A stretch of DNA of 64,000 nucleotides, from positions 1-64,000 of the forward strand of contig NZ_JOGO01000029.1 of NCBI RefSeq assembly GCF_000719475.1, read 5' to 3'. The DNA is from Streptomyces sp. NRRL F-5630. GTDB taxonomy: Bacteria > Actinomycetota > Actinomycetes > Streptomycetales > Streptomycetaceae. Positions 44,835 to 52,641 of this stretch are shown one piece after another. The stretch's first letter is position 1. The number at the start of each line of letters is the position of its first letter. The notes beneath the pieces are model-generated. The model was not told the DNA's origin. It saw only the letters and a list, made by a program, of their open reading frames with translations, and did no database searches. Position numbers and translations under genes: made by a program.

Positions 44835-44989
44835 GCGCCCTCTCCTCGCCCGTGCGGGTGCCGCGCGCGCAGCACCCGGCAGTCGGTGGCCTTCGAGCGG
44901 TCCCCGGCGGCCTCGGCGTCCCGCTCGACGGCACGGAGCCGTTCGCAGACAGGGCAGTCTTCGGCGGGGGGAGGGAAGGGAACGGGCAT
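44831..44989 (-). CDS. 52-residue CPVC protein, divergent from the XRE regulator
   Basis: A short ORF: MPVPFPPPAEDCPVCERLRA, then VERDAEAAGDRSKATDCRVL and a His-containing tail. The C-x2-C near residues 12-15 plus TDC near residue 37 and two His suggest a metal knuckle. The pattern C-x2-C-(x)-GD-x-S-x-ATD-x-x-VL recurs in small Streptomyces proteins beside XRE/DUF397 genes, as far as I recall. It is coupled by a 4-nt overlap to the 242-residue protein. Too short for ordinary ORF filters, but coupling and codon bias support it. Confidence 0.65.
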   Translation of the reverse strand: MPVPFPPPAEDCPVCERLRAVERDAEAAGDRSKATDCRVLRARHPHGRGEGA

Positions 44990-45031
44990 ACGGATCACTC
45001 CTCGTTGTAGCGAAGCGGCTACCGGGAGTCC

Positions 45032-45050
45032 TCAGGCTGAACTAGCCTGA
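45032..45050. promoter_or_regulatory. inverted repeat in the XRE/CPVC divergent promoter region
   Basis: TCAGGCT-N5-AGCCTGA is a perfect 7-bp inverted repeat, 47 nt upstream of the XRE start and 43 nt upstream of the CPVC gene start. Its position suits an operator that controls both directions, most simply bound by the XRE regulator itself. Confidence 0.6.
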
Positions 45051-45096
45051 ACGAGCTATCAAGTTTCATCCTGTTGGCAGATAGGCCGGGGGATTC

Positions 45097-45927
45097 ATGG
45101 TCAACCGCAGAACGCTCGACCCCGAGGGAGGCCCGCGCGCGGCCTTCGGTGCGCGTTTGCGCAGCTTGCGGGAGCAACGGGGCTGGACGCAGCCGGAGTT
45201 GGGCGCGCGGATGGGATATGCCCCCTCGCATATTTCAGGCGTCGAAATTGGTTCGCGAAATGCAACTGCCAAGTTCACTGCCAGCGCTGACCGTGTGTTC
45301 GGTACGGGCGATGCGCTGACCCAGCAGGGTGACGCGCTGCGGAACCCGGCGATACTGGACGGCTTCGACGACTATGTGGCTTTGGAGCGAGAAGCTATCG
45401 AAATCAGGGTTTTCGAGCTGGGCATCATGCCTGGACTCGTCCAAACTCTGCGCTACGCCAGTGCCATACAAGCCGGTGTGATGGCACGAGGCGCCGTTAC
45501 CGCGCAGCAAGCAGAGGAGCGAATGGCCCGACTACTTGCACGGCAGGGCGACCTTGAGCGCGAGTCTCCGCCCAAGATCTTTATGGTGATTGACGAGGGG
45601 GCTCTGCGGCGGTGCGTAGGCGGGGCGGACACCATGTCTGACCAGTATCAGCGGCTGCTCGACTTCGCGGCTCTTCCCAACTCGGTGCTGCAAGTGGCTC
45701 CTTTCTCCCTAGGTGAGCATCGACCCTTGGGGTTTCCGGTCTATCTGTTGACATTCCGCAATGGGTCACGTGTCGCGTATACCGAATCTGCCCAGAGGGG
45801 ATGCTTGGAGCGTGAATCGCGCTATGTGGAGCCTCTTTTCACGGACTACCATCACCTACAGGTCGAATCGCTGCCCCAGGCAGAGTCCGCGGCCATGATC
45901 GAACGCGTACGAAAGGGAACATCGTGA
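45097..45927 (+). CDS. XRE-family regulator, WhiJ-like (HTH plus DUF5753)
   Basis: A 276-residue regulator. The N-terminal helix-turn-helix (GARLRSLREQRGWTQPELGA, then YAPSHISGVEIGSR) is followed by a DUF5753 sensor domain (EIRVFELGIMPGLVQTLRYA, IDEGALRRCVGG, VLQVAPFSLGEH). Proteins of this class, such as WhiJ of S. coelicolor, act with DUF397 partners in developmental control. Codon use is visibly less G/C-biased at third positions than the neighbours, a sign of acquisition. The first DUF397 gene overlaps its stop. Confidence 0.92.
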   Translation: MVNRRTLDPEGGPRAAFGARLRSLREQRGWTQPELGARMGYAPSHISGVEIGSRNATAKFTASADRVFGTGDALTQQGDALRNPAILDGFDDYVALEREAIEIRVFELGIMPGLVQTLRYASAIQAGVMARGAVTAQQAEERMARLLARQGDLERESPPKIFMVIDEGALRRCVGGADTMSDQYQRLLDFAALPNSVLQVAPFSLGEHRPLGFPVYLLTFRNGSRVAYTESAQRGCLERESRYVEPLFTDYHHLQVESLPQAESAAMIERVRKGTS

Positions 45928-46133
45928 CGACCCACCCCCTCCACTGGTTCAAGTCCTCTTACAGCGAGAACAACGGTGGTGCGTGCCTGGAGGTGGCCGC
46001 TGATCTCGTTGCTTCGCGCGGCGTGGTTCCCGTGCGTGACTCGAAGTGCGTGGCGGGTCCGGTTCTCGCGGTTGCGTTGTCGGCGTTCGCTGGTTTCGTG
46101 GCGGGCGTCAAGTCCGGCGATTTTTCCGCCTGA
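45924..46133 (+). CDS. DUF397 protein 1 of 3
   Basis: A 69-residue protein of the DUF397 family: LHWFKSSYSENNGGACLEVA, VPVRDSKCVAGPVL, ALSAFAGFVAGVKSG. GTG 45924 overlaps the XRE stop by 4 nt, tying it to that regulator. DUF397 proteins are believed to bind or antagonise the partner XRE protein. This copy differs from the next two mainly at the N-terminus (TTHPLHW) and C-terminus (DFSA). Confidence 0.93.
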   Translation: MTTHPLHWFKSSYSENNGGACLEVAADLVASRGVVPVRDSKCVAGPVLAVALSAFAGFVAGVKSGDFSA

Positions 46134-46294
46134 TCGCGCCTGGTAGGTATGACAGCCCGCCGCCCTCTCCTGGGGGCCGGTGGGCTTCGTCATGTCGGGT
46201 GCGGTGCTGCGCTGGACGTCTTTCGGGCGCATCATCGTGTGAAGGGTGTGTGCGTGGAAGCGCGCTCGCCAAGCGGCGCAGAAGGAGTGCTTAC

Positions 46295-46507
46295 ATGACG
46301 TCCGTTGCTGGCCTCCGCTGGTTCAAGTCCTCCTACAGCGGAAACAACGGTGGTGCGTGCCTGGAGGTGGCCGCCGATCTCGTTGCTTCGCGCGGCGTCG
46401 TCCCCGTGCGTGACTCGAAGTGCGTGGCGGGTCCGGTTCTCGCGGTCGCGTTGTCGGCGTTCGCTGGTTTCGTGGCGGGCGTCAAGTCCGGTGAGTATGC
46501 CGCCTGA
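46295..46507 (+). CDS. DUF397 protein 2 of 3
   Basis: A 70-residue DUF397 protein almost identical to copy 1 from WFKSSYS to GVKSG; it starts TSVAGLRW and ends GEYAA. ATG 46295 follows GAAGGAG by 8 nt. The 161 nt between copies 1 and 2 resemble the spacer between copies 2 and 3 (shared GCTGGACGTCTT and GGGCGCATCATCGTG), so gene and spacer were duplicated together. Confidence 0.92.
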   Translation: MTSVAGLRWFKSSYSGNNGGACLEVAADLVASRGVVPVRDSKCVAGPVLAVALSAFAGFVAGVKSGEYAA

Positions 46508-46609
46508 TCGCGCCTGGTACTCACGACAGCTTGCCGCCCTCTCGGGACGGTGGCGCTGGACGTCTTCCGGGCGCATCATCGTGACAAGCGACGTAGAAGG
46601 AGCGCTCAC

Positions 46610-46822
46610 ATGATCCCCGTTGCTGGTCTCCACTGGTTCAAGTCTTCCTACAGCGGTAACAACGGTGGCTCGTGTGTGGAGGTGGCCGCCGATCTCGTCG
46701 TCTCGCAGGGCGTCGTCCCCGTGCGTGACTCGAAGTGCGTGGCCGGTCCGGTCCTTACGGTCGCGTTGTCGGCGTTCGCCGGTTTCGTGGCGGGCGTCAA
46801 GTCCGGCGGGGTTTCCGCCTGA
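46610..46822 (+). CDS. DUF397 protein 3 of 3
   Basis: A 70-residue DUF397 protein, the most diverged of the three (IPVAGLHW start; GGSCVEVAADLVVSQG; VLTVALSAF; end GGVSA). ATG 46610 follows GAAGGAG by 8 nt. It ends the tandem series. Confidence 0.92.
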   Translation: MIPVAGLHWFKSSYSGNNGGSCVEVAADLVVSQGVVPVRDSKCVAGPVLTVALSAFAGFVAGVKSGGVSA

Positions 46823-47146
46823 GCGGGGCCGGTACGGGCCGTGCCTTGAGGCCGCCACTGACGACGTGGTCTCGGCGTACCCGGAGTGCGCACGGCGTCG
46901 CGGCCGCTTCGGCCCCGACCTGGCCCGAGGCCACGGCGGCCCGTACTGTCCGGCGGAGGAATCCCGCTGTACGGGAAGGCGCTCGACCGGCGAACCTCGG
47001 CGCGGTGGACGGGACCCGGTGCCCGGCCTGGTCCCGTACTTCCGAGAGATGCCCCCGGGCCGCGACGCGTCGGCCCGCCCGGCCCACCGGGATGCCCGGT
47101 GGCCACTGGCGCGAAGCCGCTCAGCGCGCCGCGCCCTGAACCTCTC
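46823..47146. other. 324-nt region with no supported gene
   Basis: GC-rich spacer between the last DUF397 gene and the convergent folP2. I see no conserved protein, hairpin or operator. The last DUF397 spacer repeat is not continued here, so it may contain a decayed fourth unit only in its first few tens of bases, which I cannot support. Confidence 0.5.
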
Positions 47147-48007
47147 TCACGCCAGCCCCCGCCGCGCCACCGCCGGTTCGCGCCATCCTGCGATCGAGGC
47201 GACCATATCGAGGACCTGGCGGGTCTCCGCGACCTCGTGGACGCGGTAGACCCGCGCACCCAGCCACGCCGAGACCGCTGTCGTCGCGAGCGTGCCGAGG
47301 AGGCGTTCCTTCACCGGGCGGTCCAGGGTCTCCCCGACGAAGTCCTTGTTGGAGAGGGAGACGAGGACCGGCCAGCCCGTCGCCGTCATCTCGGGGAGGC
47401 GCCGGGTCGCCTCCAGGGAGTGGCGGGTGTTCTTGCCGAAGTCGTGGCCGGGGTCGATGAGGACGGACTCGCGCGGGACGCCGAGCGAGACGGCACGCTC
47501 CGCGAGGGCCGTCGTCACCTCCAGGATGTCCGCCATGACGTCCTCGTACGCGACGCGGTGCGGCCTCGTCCGGGGACGGGCGCCGCCCGCGTGCGTGCAC
47601 ACGATTCCGGCGCGATGCCGCCCGGCGACCTCGGCGAGCTTCGGGTCCACGCCGCCCCACGCGTCGTTGATCAGGTCCGCGCCCGCCGCGCAGACCGCCT
47701 CGCCCACCTCGTGCCGCCACGTGTCCACGCTGATCACGACCTCGGGGAAGCGCCTGCGGACCTCCGCGACGAAGCCCACCGTGCGCCGCACCTCCTCCTC
47801 GGCGCTCACCTCCTCGCCGGGCCCCGCCTTCACCCCGCCGACGTCGATGATCGCCGCGCCCTCGGCGACCGCCCGCTCGACCCGGTCGAGCGCCGGCTCG
47901 TCGGCGAAGGTCGCCCCCTGGTCGTAGAAGGAATCCGGGGTCCGGTTCACGATCGCCATGATCACCGGTTCGTGCTCGCCGAACTCCCTGCGACCCAGAC
48001 GCAACAT
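47147..48007 (-). CDS. folP2: FolP2-type dihydropteroate synthase homologue
   Basis: A 286-residue TIM-barrel protein. MAIVNRTPDSFYDQGATF, DVGGVKAGPGE, SVDTWRHEVGEAVCAAGADLINDAWGG, VCTHAGGARPRTRPHR, IDPGHDFGKN and LSNKDFVGETL closely follow mycobacterial FolP2 (Rv1207). Compared with active DHPS it lacks the pterin/sulfa-site ESTRPG loop (VKAGPG here), the LMHMRG motif (CTHAGG) and the SRK motif (SNK). FolP2 proteins are reported to lack DHPS activity. The start is ATG 48007, with GGAAGGGA about 10 nt upstream. It is divergent from the DivIVA-like gene, whose neighbour tag also follows in Mycobacterium. Confidence 0.9.
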   Translation of the reverse strand: MLRLGRREFGEHEPVIMAIVNRTPDSFYDQGATFADEPALDRVERAVAEGAAIIDVGGVKAGPGEEVSAEEEVRRTVGFVAEVRRRFPEVVISVDTWRHEVGEAVCAAGADLINDAWGGVDPKLAEVAGRHRAGIVCTHAGGARPRTRPHRVAYEDVMADILEVTTALAERAVSLGVPRESVLIDPGHDFGKNTRHSLEATRRLPEMTATGWPVLVSLSNKDFVGETLDRPVKERLLGTLATTAVSAWLGARVYRVHEVAETRQVLDMVASIAGWREPAVARRGLA

Positions 48008-48192
48008 CCCAGCGCTTCCCTTCCGGGCCGAAGGCCCCAAGCCGTCACCCGTGATCATGGCTCCCGGGCCGCCTGCGACCCTAGCCCGCGCCCGGACGTG
48101 GCACGATCGTGGCCACGCGGCACCGGTCGTCGGGCGGGCCGTACGAGAAGAGCACCGGGCGGGGACCGCGCCCGGGGAGTTGGGGAAGACGC

Positions 48193-48525
48193 ATGCTGAT
48201 GTTCTGGTTCCTGGTCATCGCGCTGGTCGTGGTGGTCGGCGCCGTCACGCTCGCCGTGCTCGGCCACGGTGAGGGCGCTGCCCTGCCCGAGGCCCCGCCC
48301 GAGCGGCTCACCGACCCGCTCCCCGCCGACCGGCCGGTGCGCCGCGCCGACATCGAGGCGCTGCGCTTCCCGCAGACCCTGCGCGGCTACCGCATGGGGG
48401 ACGTAGACGAGGCACTCGCCCGTCTCGCCGCCGAACTCGCCGAGCGCGAGGCCCGCATCGCCGACCTGGAATCGGCGCTCGCGAGCCGTCCGGCGCGGGT
48501 CGCCGAGGAGGGCGAGCGGCCGTGA
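48193..48525 (+). CDS. small membrane protein with DivIVA motif
   Basis: A 110-residue protein: one N-terminal membrane helix (LMFWFLVIALVVVVGAVTLAVL), a Pro-rich linker, then LRFPQTLRGYRMGDVDEALA, the DivIVA/Wag31 N-terminal motif, and a short coiled coil (LAAELAEREARIADLESAL). DivIVA motifs bind curved membrane, so it may sit at poles or septa. ATG 48193 is used; ATG 48199 is possible. It overlaps tag by 4 nt. The counterpart in M. tuberculosis is Rv1209. Confidence 0.85.
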   Translation: MLMFWFLVIALVVVVGAVTLAVLGHGEGAALPEAPPERLTDPLPADRPVRRADIEALRFPQTLRGYRMGDVDEALARLAAELAEREARIADLESALASRPARVAEEGERP

Positions 48526-49154
48526 CCGCGACCGGCGCGCTGCCGGGCCCCGACGGCAGACTCCGCTGCCCCTGGGGCCTGAGCGCCCCCGACTACCTCG
48601 GCTACCACGACGAGGAGTGGGGCAGGCCGCTGCTCGGCGACGACGCGCTCTTCGAGCGGCTGAGCCTCGAAGCCTTCCAGTCCGGGCTCTCCTGGCTGAC
48701 GATCCTGCGCCGCAGGCCCGCCTTCCGCGCCGCCTTCGACGACTTCAAGCTGTCCGCCGTCGCCGCCTACGGCCCCGCCGAGCGCGCCCGCCTCCTCGCC
48801 GACGCCGGGATCATCCGCAACGCCCGCAAGATCGACGCCGTCCTCGCCAACGCGCGCCTGCTCGCCACCTGGGCGCCCGGCGAACTGACCACGTACCTGT
48901 GGTCCTTCGCCCCCGCCCCCGACAGCCGCCCCGCCCCCCGCACGACCGCCGACGTGCCCGCCGTCACCGAGGAGTCCACGGCGCTCGCGAAGGGCCTCAA
49001 GAAGCAGGGCGTCCGCTTCGTGGGCCCCACCACGGCGTACGCGCTCATGCAGGCGTGCGGACTCGTCGACGACCACCTCGTGGCCTGCGCGGCCAGGGGC
49101 AGGGGCCGCGCGGACCGGCCGCGACGGGAGCCGGGGGAGAGGGACAGGGACTGA
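48522..49154 (+). CDS. tag: DNA-3-methyladenine glycosylase I
   Basis: A 210-residue base-excision glycosylase. RCPWGLSAPDYLGYHDEEWG carries the Cys and His zinc ligands, LEAFQSGLSWLTILRRRPAF is the helix-hairpin region, and TTAYALMQACGLVDDHLVAC supplies the C-terminal His and Cys. It removes 3-methyladenine from alkylated DNA. GTG 48522 overlaps the DivIVA-like gene. The C-terminus (RGRGRADRPRR) is a basic tail. Confidence 0.95.
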   Translation: MTATGALPGPDGRLRCPWGLSAPDYLGYHDEEWGRPLLGDDALFERLSLEAFQSGLSWLTILRRRPAFRAAFDDFKLSAVAAYGPAERARLLADAGIIRNARKIDAVLANARLLATWAPGELTTYLWSFAPAPDSRPAPRTTADVPAVTEESTALAKGLKKQGVRFVGPTTAYALMQACGLVDDHLVACAARGRGRADRPRREPGERDRD

Positions 49155-49322
49155 GCGGGCCGGGCCCCGGTCCCGTACGGACGCGGCCGGGACGACGGGG
49201 GCGGGTGGGGACGACGGGCGTGGTGGGGGAGCGGCCGTGCCCGCCTCCCGGCGGGGGCGTTCCGGCTTCCGCGCGTACCGGCGCCCCGCCCACCGGCCGC
49301 CCGCCGACCCCGCGCGCCTGTC

Positions 49323-50123
49323 TCAGCGCCCCAGGTAGCGCGGCTTCTCCTTCTTCAGGAACGCCTCCACCGCGATCACGTGGTCCTCGGAGGTGCCCGC
49401 GACGGTCTGGAGTTCGTCCTCCTTGTCGAGCGCCTCGTCGAGCGTGTGGGAGGCCGCGTAGGCGAGCGAGCCCTTGAGCGATGCGTACGCGACCGTCGGG
49501 CCCGCCGCGAGCTCGCGCGCGACCTCCAGCGCCGTCCCGGCCAGTTCGGCGGCCGGGACGAGGCGGTTCACGAGCCCCAGCTCGTACGCCTCCCGCGCGC
49601 TGATGTTGCGCGGGAAGAGCAGCCAGTCGCTCGCCCGGCTGTGCCCCACCGCGCGCTGGAGCGTGAAGGAGAGCCCCGAGTCGGCGGTGAGCGCCACCCC
49701 GGCGAAGGAGGTGTTGAACGTGGCCGTGTCCGCGACGACGCGGTAGTCCGCCGCCAGCGCGAAACCGAAACCCGCCCCGGCGGCGACCCCGTTGACGCCC
49801 GCGACGACGGGCTTCGGCATCGCCGTGATCGCCCGCACGATCGGGTTGTAGTGCTCGCGCACCGTGCTCATCGGGCCGCCGTCGCCCGTCTCCCTGGCCC
49901 GCTGGAGGGTGGCGACGTGCTCCTTGAGGTCCTGCCCGACGCAGAAGGCCCGCCCCGTCGCGGTGAGCAGCACGGCCCGCACCTCCGGGTCGGCCGCCGC
50001 GTTCTGGAGGGCGTCCCGCAGCGCCTCCTTCGTCGCGGTGTCGAGGGCGTTCATGGCATCGGGACGGTTGAGCGTGATCGTGGCGAGCGCGTCGGTCACG
50101 TCGTACAGGACGGAGTCGGCCAT
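49323..50123 (-). CDS. enoyl-CoA hydratase/isomerase family protein
   Basis: A 266-residue crotonase-fold protein: ATITLNRPDAMNALDTATKE, AVLLTATGRAFCVGQDLKEH (oxyanion-hole half), GVNGVAAGAGFGFALAADYR (the second half), LFPRNISAREAYELGLVNRL, and DEALDKEDELQ. Crotonases act on acyl-CoA thioesters; the canonical hydratase Glu pair is not evident, so it could be an isomerase or another crotonase. ATG 50123 is chosen; the upstream open frame is low-complexity. Monocistronic, divergent from DUF3117. Confidence 0.9.
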   Translation of the reverse strand: MADSVLYDVTDALATITLNRPDAMNALDTATKEALRDALQNAAADPEVRAVLLTATGRAFCVGQDLKEHVATLQRARETGDGGPMSTVREHYNPIVRAITAMPKPVVAGVNGVAAGAGFGFALAADYRVVADTATFNTSFAGVALTADSGLSFTLQRAVGHSRASDWLLFPRNISAREAYELGLVNRLVPAAELAGTALEVARELAAGPTVAYASLKGSLAYAASHTLDEALDKEDELQTVAGTSEDHVIAVEAFLKKEKPRYLGR

Positions 50124-50511
50124 GAAGGAGGTCCCCTCTGATCCAGCCCTCCGCCGGGCTCCGCTGCCGGGCGGACGGGCAACCGTCCCATCATCCTCGC
50201 GAGCGCCCGGTACCGGCATGACCGGGATCACGACGGGCTCCACGAAGCCCACGCATTCCTTCCGCCTCTGTGATCTGCGTCAACAAATCAGAGGCGGGGG
50301 TACGGGGTGAAGTGGGGCAGTATTCCAGTCACATCGCCGGAATGAGTGGTTTTGAACAAGCGGGTTGCGCAGATGAGTCCGCCCGATGTTGGTCACCAAG
50401 CCCCCGCATGCGGGATAATGACAGCGGAAGCAATGTGTTCGATGCCGGTGAGGCAGCGCCTGTGACGGGGCCGCCGGCTGCGATGAGCTGGTTTCAGGAA
50501 GGGGAACGAGC
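50124..50511 (+). promoter_or_regulatory. intergenic region with candidate promoter for DUF3117
   Basis: 388 nt between two divergent genes. The part from 50275 is AT-richer. A -10-like GATAAT at 50414-50419 is preceded by TTGGTC at 50389-50394, a spacer of 19 nt, longer than ideal; shifting one base gives TGGTCA with 18. The DUF3117 ribosome binding site GGAAGGGG is just before 50512. Confidence 0.45.
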
Positions 50512-50679
50512 ATGGCGGCCATGAAGCCGCGAACGGGCGACGGCCCGCTCGAGGTGACCAAGGAGGGGCGGGGCATCGTCATGCGCGTTCCGCTCGAAGG
50601 CGGCGGCCGACTCGTCGTCGAGCTGACCCCTGACGAGGCGGACGCCCTGGGCGACGCCCTCAAGAAGGTAGTCGGCTGA
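50512..50679 (+). CDS. DUF3117 small protein
   Basis: A 55-residue protein: AAMKPRTGDGPLEVTKEGRG, IVMRVPLEGGGRLVVELTPD, EADALGDALKKVVG. This is the conserved actinobacterial DUF3117 family (PF11314; Rv1211 in M. tuberculosis, which has been described as calmodulin-like). It is short, soluble and very conserved. ATG 50512 follows GGAAGGGGAAC. It has its own promoter candidate and a strong terminator, so it is probably expressed alone. Confidence 0.9.
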   Translation: MAAMKPRTGDGPLEVTKEGRGIVMRVPLEGGGRLVVELTPDEADALGDALKKVVG

Positions 50680-50736
50680 CGAAATCTCCCGCACGGCCTG
50701 TCACACACGTTCCACCGTGACCGCCGAGCACGTCAC

Positions 50737-50781
50737 CATGACTCTGCCCCGCGCCGCTCCGCGACGCGGGGCAGAGTCATG
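50737..50781. terminator. bidirectional terminator after DUF3117
   Basis: A perfect 17-bp inverted repeat (50737-50753 and 50765-50781) with an 11-nt loop, then a CTTTT on the plus strand. It separates convergent DUF3117 and the O-methyltransferase. Confidence 0.92.
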
Positions 50782-50922
50782 CCTGCCTCTTTTCGCGGCG
50801 GCCTTCGCCTCCGGAAGCGCCGGTGCCGGTGTCTGGCCCCCGACGTGCTCGGTCGTTCGTTCCTCACGACCCGCGCGCGACGGGCGTCCCGACACCGTCG
50901 CGCTTCCTTCGGCTCGGCCGCC

Positions 50923-51555
50923 TTACCTCGCTACCGCGCTGAGCAGCCCGTCCCCCACCGGCAGCAGCGACGGTACGAGGGTGGGGTGCTCGCGTATCGC
51001 GCGGACCAGTTCGCGCAGGCGGACCACCTCGACGGGCTGCGGGCCCGCCGCGTACGTCCGGCCGTCGGCGAAGATGCCCTCGAAGCAGACCGCGCCGCCC
51101 GGGCGCAGCAGCCGCAGCGCCTCCTCCAGGCACTCCAGGCACTCCAGCCGGTCGCCGTCGCAGAAGACGAGGTCGTATCCGTTGTCGGCGAGGCGGGGCA
51201 GGACGTCCAGGGCGCGGCCCGGGATGAACCTGGCCCGGTTGCCCGCGAAGCCCGCCGCGCGGAACGCCTGCCGCGCGAACTGCTGCCGCTCCGGCTCCGG
51301 GTCCACCGTCGTGAGCACCCCGTCCGGGCGCATCCCGCGCAGCAGGTACAGCCCCGAGACGCCCGTGCCCGTGCCGATCTCGGCCACCGCCTTGGCGTCC
51401 ACGGAGGCGGCGAGCAGCGCGAGCGCCGCGCCGGTGGCGGGGGACACCGGACGCAGGCCCGCTTCGCGCGCCCGCTCCCGGGCCCACAACAGCGTCTCGT
51501 CCTCGGCGACGAAGGCGTCGGCGAACGCCCAGCCCGTCTCCCGGTTGCCGGTAAT
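50923..51555 (-). CDS. class I SAM-dependent O-methyltransferase, start unusual
   Basis: A Rossmann-fold methyltransferase: VAEIGTGTGVSGLYLLRGM (SAM site), LTTVDPEPERQQFARQAF, DVLPRLADNGYDLVFCDGD and LLRPGGAVCFEG, like catechol O-methyltransferase-type proteins (Rv1220c). Homology reaches back to at least 51546 (TGWAFADAFVAEDE). The frame is open upstream to a stop at 51825 but has no in-frame ATG or GTG there. AAGGAG at 51567-51562 lies 6 nt before ATT 51555, which I use; TTG 51489 would drop a conserved helix. It is divergent from the ECF sigma gene. Confidence 0.8.
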   Translation of the reverse strand: MTGNRETGWAFADAFVAEDETLLWARERAREAGLRPVSPATGAALALLAASVDAKAVAEIGTGTGVSGLYLLRGMRPDGVLTTVDPEPERQQFARQAFRAAGFAGNRARFIPGRALDVLPRLADNGYDLVFCDGDRLECLECLEEALRLLRPGGAVCFEGIFADGRTYAAGPQPVEVVRLRELVRAIREHPTLVPSLLPVGDGLLSAVAR

Positions 51556-51834
51556 GAGCCTCTCCTTGCCCCGTAGTTGCCTGGCCGTGACTGTATCCGT
51601 TGGCCAAGGGAACCCGCAGATGGGACCGGACGTTAAGAGGGTGTGCGCCGGTCGCGGGCAGTGCCCCCGCCGCGCGGCCGCACGGGAAGTACGGGAAGTC
51701 AGGCCCCAGGCAGGTTCGGGAGGTGGAGGATGGCCGCGACCGCGGTGCGCGAGAGAACGCGGGCGTGCGGGATGACCAGCGGCGATGCCGAGGTCAATCC
51801 CGGCAAAATCGCTTATCCGGAGCTAACGGTCCGT

Positions 51835-52641
51835 ATGGCTATGGTGGGTGCTCCACTGGACACCACCAGAGCTGACAGGGGAGGTGCGGCTGCGGCTGGT
51901 GAGACGGCGCCACCCTGGCGTCCCGGACCGCCCGCCAAGCCGAAATCCGTGACCGACACCGCTGACCGAGCCCTTCCGCAGGCCCGCGCGGCCCGTGAGG
52001 GCGGCCCCGCCGACGATTCCGTACGCACCGCGACCTTCGCCGCCGACGCGGAATCGCAGGCGTGGACGCCACCCACCTGGGAGGAGATCGTCAGCACCCA
52101 CAGCGCCCGCGTCTACCGCCTCGCTTACCGACTCACGGGCAACCAGCACGACGCCGAGGACCTCACGCAGGAGGTCTTCGTCCGCGTCTTCCGCTCGCTG
52201 TCCACGTACACGCCCGGCACCTTCGAGGGCTGGCTGCACCGCATCACGACGAACCTGTTCCTCGACATGGTCCGCCGCAAGCAGCGCATCCGCTTCGACG
52301 CCCTCGGCGACGACGCCGCCGAGCGGCTCCCGAGCCGCGAGCCCTCGCCGCAGCAGGTCCTCCACGACACGCACTTCGACGCCGACGTGCAGCAGGCGCT
52401 CGACACCCTCGCGCCCGAGTTCCGCGCCGCCGTCGTCCTGTGCGACATTGAGGGACTCTCGTACGAGGAGATCGCGGCGACCCTCGACGTCAAGCTCGGC
52501 ACCGTGCGCAGCCGTATCCACCGGGGCCGCTCCCAGCTCCGCAAGGCCCTCAAGCACCGTTCCCCCGAAGCGCGCGCCGAGCGGCGCGGGCTGCTGAGGA
52601 GCCCGGTGCCCGCGCTGGGAGGGAGGAGCGCGAGCGCGTGA
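51835..52641 (+). CDS. sigE: ECF sigma factor (SigE of M. tuberculosis type)
   Basis: A 268-residue ECF sigma factor with a long disordered N-terminus (residues 1-85). Region 2 is [40 protein letters not shown], and [17 protein letters not shown]; region 4 is [20 protein letters not shown] and [23 protein letters not shown] 51835 and ATG 51841 are both possible; earlier in-frame ATGs at 51730 and 51772 look less conserved. It overlaps the anti-sigma gene by 4 nt. The order OMT-sigma-antisigma-htrA-tatB equals Rv1220c to Rv1224, hence the symbol; it is not the S. coelicolor gene named sigE. Confidence 0.92.
   Translation: MAMVGAPLDTTRADRGGAAAAGETAPPWRPGPPAKPKSVTDTADRALPQARAAREGGPADDSVRTATFAADAESQAWTPPTWEEIVSTHSARVYRLAYRLTGNQHDAEDLTQEVFVRVFRSLSTYTPGTFEGWLHRITTNLFLDMVRRKQRIRFDALGDDAAERLPSREPSPQQVLHDTHFDADVQQALDTLAPEFRAAVVLCDIEGLSYEEIAATLDVKLGTVRSRIHRGRSQLRKALKHRSPEARAERRGLLRSPVPALGGRSASA

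Larger units (their letters stand above)
45943..46822 (+). repeat. tandem triplication of a DUF397 gene with its spacer
   Basis: Three copies of a gene-plus-spacer unit begin near 45943, 46316 and 46630. Long stretches are identical at nucleotide level (for example CGTGCGTGACTCGAAGTGCG in all three). Spacers also share blocks ending GGGCGCATCATCGTG. High identity points to recent duplication or gene conversion. Confidence 0.88.

Noticed and set aside
45943..46822. Regularly spaced repeats that might be a CRISPR array
   Set aside because: The repeats are whole DUF397 genes with about 315-370 nt spacing, not short repeats with unique spacers, and no cas genes are present.
46823..47146. A fourth DUF397 copy or remnant
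   Set aside because: No WFKSS or RDSK coding motif is present in any frame.
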